64,000 nt of DNA from CBFHOS01 sp965657645 (lineage in GTDB: Bacteria; Pseudomonadota; Alphaproteobacteria; Puniceispirillales; Puniceispirillaceae). The stretch is from assembly GCA_965657645.1 (NCBI GenBank), contig CBFHOS010000002.1:234956-298955 (forward strand). The letters run 5' to 3'. The notes below the pieces were generated by a model, which saw only the letters and a program-made list of their open reading frames with translations, did not search any database and had not been told where the DNA came from. Of the stretch, positions 16,402 through 25,633 are shown piece by piece; the stretch's first letter is position 1, and each line of letters begins with the position of its first letter. The translations under genes were made by a program, and so were the position numbers.

Positions 16402-19400
16402 ATGTCCGACCCAGCATCTCCACATTCTGCTATCCACGCTAAATCGGTCTTCACCATTCCGGCTGGGGCGCCGTTTGCGGCGGAACTGGCGCAGGGTATC
16501 ATTCGTCTGGCAAAGTCACCCGAGGATTTGGCCCGCGCGATTGTCATGGTGCCATCACGCCGTGCCGCCCGCGCTCTTCATGCCGCCTTCCTAGAGAGTG
16601 AAAACGGGGCGGCGATGCTATTGCCGCGGATGGTTCCCATTGGTGATATTGACGAGGATGACCCCGATATTCTTGTCGCCCCTGAATTGGGTGCGACCTT
16701 GCCACCACCGGTAAATGAATTGCGGCGCAATCTCATTCTGGCGCAATTGCTGGAGGGGTTCCAGCTTGGTGGACACCGCCCAAGCCACGCCCAGGCTATG
16801 GCCCTTGCAACTTCGCTCGGTCAGTTGCTTGACCAGATTTACAATGCCGGTGCAAAGCCAGAGCAATTGCGCGATTTGCTACCGGAACAATTCGCCCTGC
16901 ATTGGCAGGATATTCTCAAACTATTTGCCATCCTCATTGATCGATGGCCGGATATTCTGGCGAATGAAGGGGTGATGGATCTGGCTGATCGGCGTAGCCG
17001 TCTAACCAATGCACGAACGGCGATCTGGCGCGAAAACAGTCCTGACCAATTGATCGTGGTGGCTGGCTCGACCGGTACATTTGCCGCGACCAAGGATCTC
17101 ATAGATTGCGTCGCCCATTTGCCGCGCGGCCATGTTGTCTTGCCGGGCTTGGACCAGCAGGCCGATGATGAATGGTCGGCGATTAAGGATGATGCTGGCC
17201 ACCCCCAGCACCAATTGTCACAGCTATTGGACTATCTGGAAATGACACCGGATGATGTGGCGCCATGGAACCCTGAATTAGTCCTCGCGCCGGAAACGAT
17301 GCGGCGCCAGATGCTTATGCGTGAGGTTTTCAAACCCGCATTACTGACCACGCAATGGCGGGAATTGAGTGCGAATAAACCAGAGCTAAACCGCGACGCT
17401 TTGGTTGGGCTGGAAATTATTGAATGCCCCGATAAGCGCAGTGAGGCCGGTATTATTGCGCTATCGATGCGCGAGGTTCTAGAAACATCGGGGCGTACTG
17501 CCGCGCTTATTACCCCTGATCGTGCGCTCGCCGCCGGGGTGATTGCAGAGCTCCAGCGCTGGGATATCACCATCGATGATAGTGCTGGCCAGCCGCTATC
17601 GTCAAAGCCTGCTGGCATGTTTCTCCAGCTATTGGCTAATGCGGCGGCGCAAGATTTTGCCCCGGTGCCATTGCTCGCATTGTTAAAGCATCCGCTCACC
17701 GCATCGGGCATGGAGGCTAGCGCCTTTCGCCAAATGATCGGGGTGTTGGAACGTTCGGTCCTGCGCGGGTATCGCCCGCAATCTGGGTTGAATGGTATTG
17801 CCGATTATATCGCAGAAAAAGCGAAGAAAGCTGACCATCACCGCCGCGCTCCTGCCTATGACAGCGATCAATTGATTGCATTTGTGAACGCGCATTTAAT
17901 TGCCCCGCTGGCGGATCTGATCGCGGTCTGGAACAGTCCTGCACCAACCTATGCGCGCCTGTCGATGGCGCTGGCGCTGGCTGGTGAACGGCTGGCCGCA
18001 CGGCAAATGAATGAAGAGGGCGGCCATGATGCTGGTGATGGTGCGCTACATCTATGGCAACATGCTGATGGCGAGGCGGCTAGCCAGTTGATGAAGGATC
18101 TGGCGGAACATGGGCATGATACGGCGGTTGATCCAGACGAGTTCCCGCAAATTCTAGCCCAATTGCTGGCGGCTAAAACCGTTCGCGGCAGATGGCCGTT
18201 GCACCAGCGCCTATCCGTATTGGGACCGGTTGAGGCCCGTATGCAAAGTGCCGATCGGTTGATCATTGCGGGATTTAACGAGGGGCATTGGCCGCCACAG
18301 CAAGATAGTGATCCGTGGATGAATGGCACCATGCGCGATGCGGTTGGCCTGCCTGCGCGCAATTGGCGTTCGGGCCTTAGCGCGCATGATATTTACATGG
18401 CGAGTTGCGGCAAGGACGTGATTATCACCAGATCTTTGCGCGAGAATGATGCCCCAACAACACCGAGCCGTTGGTTGCAAAGATTGACCACCGTGATGAA
18501 GGCGCTACAGGTGGAAAGCGCGTTAGATCGCGGTGACAAGCGGCTTGCTTGGCGGCAGATGCTAGAGCCTGATCACGCTCACAAGCCGGTTGGTCGGCCA
18601 GTGCCAAAGCCGCCGATCAATGTTCGTCCACGTCAATTTTCCGCAACCGAAATTGACCGGTGGATTGATGACCCCTACGCGATCTATGCGCGCCGCATTT
18701 TGAATTTACGCCGGTTGGATGAACTGGATCCGCCGCCCGATGCGGCCCTGCGGGGGACGCTTGTGCATGATGCGCTGGCGGCGTTTATTGCTGATTTTCC
18801 GGCCGGTCCCTTGCCCGCGAATGCGCTAGAAGAATTGATTGCACAGGGCCGCAAGATATTCGCGCCGCAATGGCATATGCCGAGTGTTGAATTTTTCTGG
18901 TGGCCGCGCTTTGAGGCCGTCGCTAGTTGGTTCATTGAAGAAGAACAACGCCGCCGCGAGATTGTCAAACGAAGCCTTGTAGAGATTAAGGGCGCGGTTA
19001 GTGTTGCCGGTCCTGCCGGTGATGTTGTGTTTAGTGCCAGAGCCGACAGGCTCGATTTTGGAGATGATAACGACATCACCGTGATCGATTATAAAACCGG
19101 TGGTGTGCCGACCGCGAAACAAGTCGCGAATGGGCGCCGCACACAATTATTGATCGAGTCGTTGATTGCGGCGGAGGGTGGTTTCAAGGACGCCCCAGCC
19201 GGTGACATTGGCGCCATGCAATATTGGCAATTGACCGGCAAGCAAGGCGCGGTGTCGAAGATAAATGACGTGCGGCCAGAGGAGTGGGAACCGAGCGATA
19301 CACGCGGCGCCCTAGAGAAATTGGTGGCGCAGTTTGACGATCCTGACACCGGATATCCGAGCCAGCCGGATCGCAAATACAAACCCAAATTTTCCGATTA

Positions 19401-19455
19401 CGAGCATCTGGCGCGGGTCAAGGAATGGAGTGTTGAGGGCGGTGGTGATGAGTGA
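16402..19455 (+). CDS. addB: Double-strand break repair protein AddB (alphaproteobacterial type)
   Basis: Subunit of the AddAB helicase-nuclease that resects double-strand breaks for RecA. It is about 1017 aa, usual for the family. The N-terminal part has a degenerate P-loop-type helicase fold (VPSRRAARALHAAFLE, about residue 52). The middle carries GFNEGHWPPQQDSDPWMNG near 628, a family hallmark. The C-terminus carries a PD-(D/E)XK nuclease with VIDYKTGG near 894 and a downstream Gln. Start chosen at ATG 16402 since homologues begin near SVFTIPAGAPF; a TTG at 16348 is also in frame. It overlaps addA by eight bases (ATGAGTGA). Confidence 0.93.
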   Translation: MSDPASPHSAIHAKSVFTIPAGAPFAAELAQGIIRLAKSPEDLARAIVMVPSRRAARALHAAFLESENGAAMLLPRMVPIGDIDEDDPDILVAPELGATLPPPVNELRRNLILAQLLEGFQLGGHRPSHAQAMALATSLGQLLDQIYNAGAKPEQLRDLLPEQFALHWQDILKLFAILIDRWPDILANEGVMDLADRRSRLTNARTAIWRENSPDQLIVVAGSTGTFAATKDLIDCVAHLPRGHVVLPGLDQQADDEWSAIKDDAGHPQHQLSQLLDYLEMTPDDVAPWNPELVLAPETMRRQMLMREVFKPALLTTQWRELSANKPELNRDALVGLEIIECPDKRSEAGIIALSMREVLETSGRTAALITPDRALAAGVIAELQRWDITIDDSAGQPLSSKPAGMFLQLLANAAAQDFAPVPLLALLKHPLTASGMEASAFRQMIGVLERSVLRGYRPQSGLNGIADYIAEKAKKADHHRRAPAYDSDQLIAFVNAHLIAPLADLIAVWNSPAPTYARLSMALALAGERLAARQMNEEGGHDAGDGALHLWQHADGEAASQLMKDLAEHGHDTAVDPDEFPQILAQLLAAKTVRGRWPLHQRLSVLGPVEARMQSADRLIIAGFNEGHWPPQQDSDPWMNGTMRDAVGLPARNWRSGLSAHDIYMASCGKDVIITRSLRENDAPTTPSRWLQRLTTVMKALQVESALDRGDKRLAWRQMLEPDHAHKPVGRPVPKPPINVRPRQFSATEIDRWIDDPYAIYARRILNLRRLDELDPPPDAALRGTLVHDALAAFIADFPAGPLPANALEELIAQGRKIFAPQWHMPSVEFFWWPRFEAVASWFIEEEQRRREIVKRSLVEIKGAVSVAGPAGDVVFSARADRLDFGDDNDITVIDYKTGGVPTAKQVANGRRTQLLIESLIAAEGGFKDAPAGDIGAMQYWQLTGKQGAVSKINDVRPEEWEPSDTRGALEKLVAQFDDPDTGYPSQPDRKYKPKFSDYEHLARVKEWSVEGGGDE

Positions 19456-22400
19456 TCAGCCTGATATGAACAATCCGGTAGTCGCCGCTAGCGCCGCACA
19501 GGAACGCGCCTCGGATCCGCTTGCCTCGGTATTTGTTTCGGCCAATGCGGGCACCGGTAAAACCAAGCTTTTGACGGATCGGGTTTTGCGGCTATTGCTC
19601 GCTGGGGCTGCGGCGGATGGGATTCTATGCGTAACCTATACCCGTGCCGCCGCCGCCGAAATGCGGAACAGAATTGCCGTACGCCTTGCCAATTGGGCGA
19701 TTATGCCGACTGCTGATTTGACTGCTGATCTTGGCTCTATGGGGATTGTGACGCCTAGCCAAGATATGATCGCCCGCGCCCGCCGGTTATTTGCCCAGAC
19801 GTTGGATAATGATAATGGGCCGCGTGTTGAAACGGTGCATTCCTTTTGCCAGTCCATATTGCGGCGCTTTCCGATCGAGGCGGGGGTCGCGCCCAATGCG
19901 GCGTTGGCGGATGATGCGGAACAATTCCGGCTGCGGGCAATGGCGCGTGATCTGGTCCTGCGTAGTGGTGATTTGGCCCTGACCACGGCGGTGCTAACCT
20001 TGGCCGAGCAATCGAGTGAAGATGATTTGGATGATGTTCTAAACAGCTTTGTCGGCCGGGCCAAAGGGTTGAATGCGCCTGATCTGCTACCCCGTCTATC
20101 GGCGTATTTTGAAGAAGAGTTGGGCGCCGGAACGCCTAGTGATATGGCGGCGGAGCTTGGCACCCTTATCGCTGATATTGATGATGAGGGATTGCGCGCG
20201 GTTGCCGCGGTTCTGGGTGCATCGGGTAAGAAAAACCATATCAAGCGTTCGGTAAAGATGGATGTATGGCTTGCCTTGGACGATGAGGGACGAGCGCGGC
20301 GCATCGATATGCTGATCGATTGCCTGTTCACCAATGGCAAGCCGTATGCCGAGCGGAGCCTATCCAACAAAGACATCCGCGCTGAATTGCCGACTGTCGT
20401 TCCGATCCAGCAACATATCCAGAATTTGTTGACGCCGTGGTTATCTAAACTGGCGGCCCAGCGTTGCCGCGAATTGACCGAGGCGATCTATCGCTATGGC
20501 GCGGCCTATCAAAAGCAATATCAGGCGTTGAAAATGGCGCGTGGTTTGCTCGATTATGATGATCTGATTGTTGTGACAAATAATCTGATGGCGCGTAGTG
20601 AGGCGGCGCAATGGGTGGCGTGGAAGCTGGATAACGGCATTTCGCACCTGTTGATTGACGAGGCGCAAGATACCAGCCCCGCACAATGGGCGTTGCTCCG
20701 CCGGTTGAGTGAAGAGTTTTTTGAAAATCAAAATTCAGAACAGGCGATAACTGGGCAGGGCGAATTACAGCGCACGATCTTTGCTGTTGGTGATTTCAAG
20801 CAATCAATCTATTCCTTCCAAGGTGCCGATCCGGCGGTGATGAGTGCCAACCGGCGTTCGCTAGCCGAACAGGCAAAAGAGCGTTTGATTGATTTTAGGG
20901 AATTGTCGTTATCGGTTTCCTTCCGCTCTAGCGCACCGGTTCTTGATCTGGTGAATGCCGTTATTCCAGATCAGCTCGGCATTGAGGATTTCACCCCGCA
21001 TCAGGTGGCACGGCAACAGGCTGGCGGCTTTGTAGAGCTATGGCCAGTTATCCAGAGCAATGAGACGCGTGAGGATGCGCCCGGCTTTACCCCGCCAGAG
21101 ATCGCCGCGTGGCATGATGCGGGCGCGCAATCGGCGCGGGAATTGGCGGCAACTGTGAAATCATGGATTGGTACGCGGATGCTCTCAAAGGGCAATCTAA
21201 TGCGCGCCGGTGATGTGTTGATCTTGCTATCGAAACGTGACCGCTATTTTGAACAGGTATTGTCGGCATTACAGGATGAGGCTATCCCGATTGCGGGGGC
21301 CGATAGAATGAAGCTAGAGGAGCAGATCGAAATTCAGGATCTGCTGGCGCTGGGTGATGTGATGCTATTGCCCGAAGATGATCTGCAATTGGCGGTGCTG
21401 TTGAAATCGCCGTTATTTGGCATGGATGAAGACCAGTTGTTTGCGCTTGCCCATGACCGCGGTGCCAAGACTCTCTATAGCCGGTTAATGACGCATGCTG
21501 GCGGTGATTCTGATCTGGGGCAGATGGCGGACAAGCTAGAGCGCTGGCGTCATTTATCGGGGTCCATGTCGGTCTTTGATTTCTATAGTCATGTGTTGAT
21601 GAATGGGGGCCGCGCCGCACTCCATGCGCGTCTTGGTGCGGGTGTCGCGGAATCGCTTGATCATTTTCTGACCCTTGCACAAAACGCGGCGCATATGTCG
21701 CTGACTGAATTTGTCTTGGCGATGCGCGGCGTTGGCGGCGAGGTTAAGCGCGATCTGGATAATGGTGACGCCGACGAAGTGCGGGTGATGACCATCCATG
21801 GTGCAAAGGGGCTAGAGGCGCCGGTGGTGATATTGCCCGATATGTTAGAGAGCCGGAAGAAAACGGACCGGCTTGTTGATGATCCGAAGAGCGGCATCAT
21901 CTATTTCAATCCCGGATCAGGGCTAGCGACCGAGTTTTTAGAGGAAGCCAAGGCCCATGGTAAAGCATTGCGCCAGATGGAGGCGAACCGGCTGTTATAT
22001 GTGGCGCTGACACGGGCGTGTGAAGGTTTGGTAATTGGTGGGTGGAAATCTGCGGCGCGTTTCGACACGGAATGTAACTATAATTTAATCCGCGATGCGA
22101 TGGAGACTATGCCGGATGTTCAAACCGGTGATGATGGTGTGTTAAGGCTGGTGAAGAATAGTAATGAAGCGGTGAGCGATGAGCCTGATAGTGGCGGGGC
22201 GCCGGATCTGGAGTTTGCAACATCGAGCATTGATGCTGTGGATTGGCTGTTTAAGCCAGCCCCGCATGATGCCGAGAATAGCCGCCCATTTAGACCGTCA
22301 CAGCCGGGATCTGACTTTGTGCCGCAATCTATCGCCAGCAATCCAATCGGACGCAACGCGGCGTTGGAACGCGGTAAATTTGCCCACCGGCTGTTTGAAA

Positions 22401-22870
22401 TCCTCCCCACCTTGCCAGAGGATCAACGCCGCACTATTGCCGCACGAATGCTGGCCAATCAAAGCGAGATTGCGGGAAATGAGGCGAATGCGATCATTGA
22501 CGATGTGATGCGGGTGATAGCCGACACGCGGCTTGCGCGGTTATTTGGGCCTGATGCGCTGGCTGAGGTGTCGATTAACGGCATGGTTGAGGGGGTTGGT
22601 GTTGCCGGTCAGATCGACCGCTTCCATGTTGGTGAGACCGATATTCTCATGGCTGATTTTAAAACTGGCACGCGCCCTGATGGACCGCCGCCAGCCAACT
22701 ATTGCCTGCAAATGGCGCTCTATGCCGCTTTGCTTGGTGATATCTATCCCGGCAAGACGATCACTAGCTGGCTGGTATGGAGCGAGTCCACAAGTGTTCA
22801 GGAAATCAGCAATGATGAGCGTAACGCGTCCCTAGAGCGCTTTCGGGCCGGTCGGCACGGGGCGGCGTGA
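19448..22870 (+). CDS. addA: Double-strand break repair helicase AddA
   Basis: UvrD/Rep-type superfamily 1 helicase-nuclease partner of AddB, 1140 aa. Walker A is SANAGTGKTKLLTDR near residue 30. Motif Ia contains TYTRAAAAEMRNRI, the Walker B equivalent is LLIDEAQDTSPAQW near 402, GDFKQSIYSFQGA lies near 448, the late helicase motif is MTIHGAKGLE near 782 and ANRLLYVALTRACEGLVI near 845. The C-terminal nuclease has LMADFKTGTRP near 1068 with Q..LY downstream. Start ATG 19448 lies inside the addB stop region with a G-rich ribosome-binding site, so the pair is translationally coupled. The last codons and the stop fall in an 11-bp tandem repeat. Confidence 0.96.
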   Translation: MSDQPDMNNPVVAASAAQERASDPLASVFVSANAGTGKTKLLTDRVLRLLLAGAAADGILCVTYTRAAAAEMRNRIAVRLANWAIMPTADLTADLGSMGIVTPSQDMIARARRLFAQTLDNDNGPRVETVHSFCQSILRRFPIEAGVAPNAALADDAEQFRLRAMARDLVLRSGDLALTTAVLTLAEQSSEDDLDDVLNSFVGRAKGLNAPDLLPRLSAYFEEELGAGTPSDMAAELGTLIADIDDEGLRAVAAVLGASGKKNHIKRSVKMDVWLALDDEGRARRIDMLIDCLFTNGKPYAERSLSNKDIRAELPTVVPIQQHIQNLLTPWLSKLAAQRCRELTEAIYRYGAAYQKQYQALKMARGLLDYDDLIVVTNNLMARSEAAQWVAWKLDNGISHLLIDEAQDTSPAQWALLRRLSEEFFENQNSEQAITGQGELQRTIFAVGDFKQSIYSFQGADPAVMSANRRSLAEQAKERLIDFRELSLSVSFRSSAPVLDLVNAVIPDQLGIEDFTPHQVARQQAGGFVELWPVIQSNETREDAPGFTPPEIAAWHDAGAQSARELAATVKSWIGTRMLSKGNLMRAGDVLILLSKRDRYFEQVLSALQDEAIPIAGADRMKLEEQIEIQDLLALGDVMLLPEDDLQLAVLLKSPLFGMDEDQLFALAHDRGAKTLYSRLMTHAGGDSDLGQMADKLERWRHLSGSMSVFDFYSHVLMNGGRAALHARLGAGVAESLDHFLTLAQNAAHMSLTEFVLAMRGVGGEVKRDLDNGDADEVRVMTIHGAKGLEAPVVILPDMLESRKKTDRLVDDPKSGIIYFNPGSGLATEFLEEAKAHGKALRQMEANRLLYVALTRACEGLVIGGWKSAARFDTECNYNLIRDAMETMPDVQTGDDGVLRLVKNSNEAVSDEPDSGGAPDLEFATSSIDAVDWLFKPAPHDAENSRPFRPSQPGSDFVPQSIASNPIGRNAALERGKFAHRLFEILPTLPEDQRRTIAARMLANQSEIAGNEANAIIDDVMRVIADTRLARLFGPDALAEVSINGMVEGVGVAGQIDRFHVGETDILMADFKTGTRPDGPPPANYCLQMALYAALLGDIYPGKTITSWLVWSESTSVQEISNDERNASLERFRAGRHGAA

Positions 22871-22893
22871 GGGCGGCATGAGGGCGGCGTGAT
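22861..22893. repeat. 3 x 11-bp tandem repeat duplicating the end of addA
   Basis: GGCGGCGTGAG-type units at 22861, 22872 and 22883. The first contains the addA stop (22868-22870), so the last codons and stop have been copied downstream into the spacer. Confidence 0.85.
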
Positions 22894-23027
22894 CAATAAA
22901 GGCGGATAAAATGCACCTCTGTTCTTGACGCAACTCTATGCACTCCATAAATTCAAACCCGATATAGACGGACGTTCTGGCTGCATCTTGCCGCCGGATA
23001 ACTGTTCCTAAAAGGAGTGATAGTGTC

Positions 23028-23351
23028 ATGGCAACAAGTAAGACAACAGACGGCGATTTTTCGGCAGATGTTTTGCAATCAGACAAGCCGGTTCTGGTGG
23101 ATTTTTGGGCTGAATGGTGCGGACCGTGTAAAGCGATTGGTCCGGCGCTAGAAGAGCTGTCCGAGGTTCATGGTGATGCCATCTCTATCGTCAAATTGAA
23201 CATTGACGAGAACCCACAGACTCCGCAGCAGTACAATGTGCGCGGTATCCCAACATTATTGATCTTTAAGAATGGTGAAGTTGTGGCAGAGAAAATTGGC
23301 GCCTTGCCAAAGTCACAGTTGGAAAGCTGGATTGCCCAAGCCATTGCCTAA
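23028..23351 (+). CDS. trxA: Thioredoxin
   Basis: Small cytosolic disulfide reductase, 107 aa. The redox motif WCGPCK sits in VDFWAEWCGPCKAIGP near residue 33, and the cis-proline is in VRGIPTLLIFKNGEV near 74. The start is preceded by AAAAGGAG. It follows addA, as is common in alphaproteobacteria, and is convergent with folC, with a shared terminator hairpin between them. Confidence 0.97.
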   Translation: MATSKTTDGDFSADVLQSDKPVLVDFWAEWCGPCKAIGPALEELSEVHGDAISIVKLNIDENPQTPQQYNVRGIPTLLIFKNGEVVAEKIGALPKSQLESWIAQAIA

Positions 23352-23373
23352 TAGAGGCCATTGCCTAATAAAG
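23340..23373. repeat. 2 x 17-bp tandem repeat duplicating the trxA end
   Basis: GCCATTGCCTAATAGAG at 23340-23356 contains the last trxA codons and its TAA stop; a copy differing at one base follows at 23357-23373. Confidence 0.85.
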
Positions 23374-23391
23374 ATTAATCAAACGAATAGC

Positions 23392-23419
23392 AAACGCCGT
23401 CCTTATTGGGGCGGCGTTT
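23392..23419. terminator. Bidirectional terminator between trxA and folC
   Basis: Stem AAACGCCGTCC / GGGCGGCGTTT (11 pairs including one G-T) with a 6-base loop. A-rich and T-rich flanks make it usable in both directions. It sits between convergent trxA and folC and overlaps the folC stop codon (23403-23405). Confidence 0.8.
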
Positions 23420-24752
23420 CGTTTGCCAGCAATATATGCCCCGCCAAATAGAGCGAGCCACAAATAACGACTGGCAATGTGGCGAGGGCCGCATCGTTGT
23501 TTATATGCGCGATCGCCGCCTCTATGTCGGCATGCGCTGTGGATTTCAGTCCCAGATCATCGGCCGCCTTGGCCATTGTCTCACCGGTGAGGCTGGCCTC
23601 TTGATCGGGAATGGTCAGGCAATGAAACGAATGCGCGCGCGCGCCGATTGGGGTCAGAAATTCCGCCGGATCGCGGGTGTTTAACGCCCCGCATATCACC
23701 ACCCATTGATCCGCATTTATATCGGCAAGGGCAATCGATAATGCCGCCGCGCCATGGGCGTTATGCGCCCCATCAAGCCATATGTCTTGCCCCTGATTAA
23801 GATCGACAAGGCGGCCATGCGTGAGGCGTTGCACGCGGCCCGGCCATGTCGCATTGGCCAATCCCGCGGCAAGGGTCGATGCATTGATGTCAGAACGAAT
23901 ATCAGCAATCACATGATGTAATGCGGCCATAGCAAGCGTGGCATTGTCAATCTGGTGCCGTCCTCTAAGCGCGATCGGCGGTAGGTCTATTTGCTGGTCG
24001 CCAAGGTCAAGAACGCCTGCATTCTCATTCACCGGATTGGCGGCTTTGAGGGTGAAATCGGTGCCCGCAATGCGAATGCTCGTGCCAATGGCGGCGGCAT
24101 ATCTGGCAAGCTCGGCGGCGGCAATCGGATCTTGCGCGGCGCTAAAGCACGGCACACCAGCCCGCATAATGCCAGCCTTTGCCGCGGCGATGCCGGTGAT
24201 GTCACTGCCCAGAAAATGTTCGTGATCACGGGCGATAGGGGTAATGATTGTGGCGGTTGGATGCGATAGAACGTTGGTCGAATCCAGTTCCCCGCCAAGT
24301 CCGGTCTCCAGCAATAGTAAATCGGCTGGCACACGCGAAAAGGCGAGCATCGCGGCCGCCGTTGTGACTTCAAAGAAAGTCACTGGCTGGCCATCATTGC
24401 GCGTTTCGACTTCCTCTAACAGATCGGCCAATTCGCGGTCCGAGATTAGGTTTCCGGCAAGACGAATACGCTCGTTAAAACGGCATAGATGGGGCGAGGA
24501 ATATACATGGACGGTGAGGCCAGCATGTTCCGCCATCGCCCGCATGAGCGCAATGGTCGAACCTTTGCCATTGGTGCCGGACACATGAATGGTCGGCGGC
24601 AAATTGTCATGCGGATTGCCAAGACGTGCCAGCAAATCAAAGGTGCGGTCAAGCCCTAGGTCAATGAGCTTTGGGTGAAGGGCGGCCAGCCGGTCGAGTG
24701 CGATAGCGGCTCTGGCGCTATCAGCCATCTGGTTGGATTTAACATCCGACAT
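23403..24752 (-). CDS. folC: Bifunctional folylpolyglutamate synthase / dihydrofolate synthase
   Basis: Cytosolic Mur-ligase-family enzyme adding glutamate to dihydropteroate and to folates. The ATP-binding loop HVSGTNGKGSTIALM lies near residue 58, followed by YSSPHLCRFNERI near 85. ETGLGGELDSTNVL near 150 and WLDGAHNAHGAAAL near 327 are further family blocks. Length (449 aa) is normal. Its start overlaps the accD stop by one base (TGATG), indicating coupled translation; an in-frame ATG at 24728 is a secondary candidate. Confidence 0.95.
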   Translation of the reverse strand: MSDVKSNQMADSARAAIALDRLAALHPKLIDLGLDRTFDLLARLGNPHDNLPPTIHVSGTNGKGSTIALMRAMAEHAGLTVHVYSSPHLCRFNERIRLAGNLISDRELADLLEEVETRNDGQPVTFFEVTTAAAMLAFSRVPADLLLLETGLGGELDSTNVLSHPTATIITPIARDHEHFLGSDITGIAAAKAGIMRAGVPCFSAAQDPIAAAELARYAAAIGTSIRIAGTDFTLKAANPVNENAGVLDLGDQQIDLPPIALRGRHQIDNATLAMAALHHVIADIRSDINASTLAAGLANATWPGRVQRLTHGRLVDLNQGQDIWLDGAHNAHGAAALSIALADINADQWVVICGALNTRDPAEFLTPIGARAHSFHCLTIPDQEASLTGETMAKAADDLGLKSTAHADIEAAIAHINNDAALATLPVVICGSLYLAGHILLANETPPQ

Positions 24753-25621
24753 CAGGCGGCTCTAGTCGCGTCCTTGTTTCCCATGAGGAATCCTAGAATA
24801 CGGCCAAGATAAGCTGGCTGCTCAACACGGTTCACAACGGCGTCAACCATGCCATGTTCTTGAAGATATTCCGCTGTTTGGAAATTCTCTGGCAACTTTT
24901 CACGCACGGTTTCCTCGATGACGCGGCGGCCAGCAAAACCGATGATTGCCCCCGGCTCAGCTAATTGCAGATCACCCAACATCGCAAAGGACGCGGTGAC
25001 ACCACCAGTGGTCGGATGGGCCAGCAACACAATATGCGGCAGGTTGGCATCGCGAACCTTATCGACGGCAAGGATCGTGCGCGGCAATTGCATCAGCGAC
25101 AATACGCCTTCCTGCATTCGCGCACCGCCCGTTGATGGCACAGTGATCAAGGCTGCCTTGCGTTTCACCGCTTCTTCGGCCGCCGCAAGGATACCATTGC
25201 CAACCATCCGGCCCATTGATCCACCCATAAACCGGAAATCAAATGCCGCCATAACAGCGGGATGACCGCCAATTTTACCACTGGCAACTGCGATTGCATC
25301 CTGCAGGCCGGTGCGTGAACGTGTGTCCTTTAGCCGGTCAACATATTTGCGCGAATCTTTGAATTTGAGGGGATCCTCATTAATGCTCGCCAGTGACACA
25401 AGATCATAGCGGCCTTGGTCGAAAGTCATTGCAAAACGGGCTTGCGGACTTAACGGCGCGTGATTGCCACAGGTCGCACAGCAATTATGCGCCTCTTCAA
25501 ACTCGCGATGGAAAATCATCTGGCCGCAGGATTTACATTTAATCCAGAGATTATCCGGAACATCCTCAGATTGAACCCATGCCTTAATCTTTGGCAAAAC
25601 AGAATTGGTAATCCAGTTCAT
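24752..25621 (-). CDS. accD: Acetyl-CoA carboxylase carboxyltransferase subunit beta
   Basis: Beta subunit of the carboxyltransferase that makes malonyl-CoA for fatty-acid synthesis, acting with AccA. An N-terminal four-cysteine zinc ribbon (CKSCG...CCATCG, about residues 29-51) is followed by the crotonase-like core with GGSMGRMVGNG near 142, STGGARMQEGVLSLMQ near 164 and LAHPTTGGVTASFA near 199. Length (289 aa) is normal. It lies 12 bp after trpA and overlaps folC, in the conserved alphaproteobacterial trpFBA-accD-folC order. Confidence 0.97.
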   Translation of the reverse strand: MNWITNSVLPKIKAWVQSEDVPDNLWIKCKSCGQMIFHREFEEAHNCCATCGNHAPLSPQARFAMTFDQGRYDLVSLASINEDPLKFKDSRKYVDRLKDTRSRTGLQDAIAVASGKIGGHPAVMAAFDFRFMGGSMGRMVGNGILAAAEEAVKRKAALITVPSTGGARMQEGVLSLMQLPRTILAVDKVRDANLPHIVLLAHPTTGGVTASFAMLGDLQLAEPGAIIGFAGRRVIEETVREKLPENFQTAEYLQEHGMVDAVVNRVEQPAYLGRILGFLMGNKDATRAA

Positions 25622-25633
25622 AGCACTAGCCTC

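Noticed and set aside
19334..19447. N-terminal extension of AddA from an upstream in-frame start
   Set aside because: The extension lies wholly inside addB, is unconserved and lacks a ribosome-binding site; ATG 19448 with an 8-base overlap fits better.
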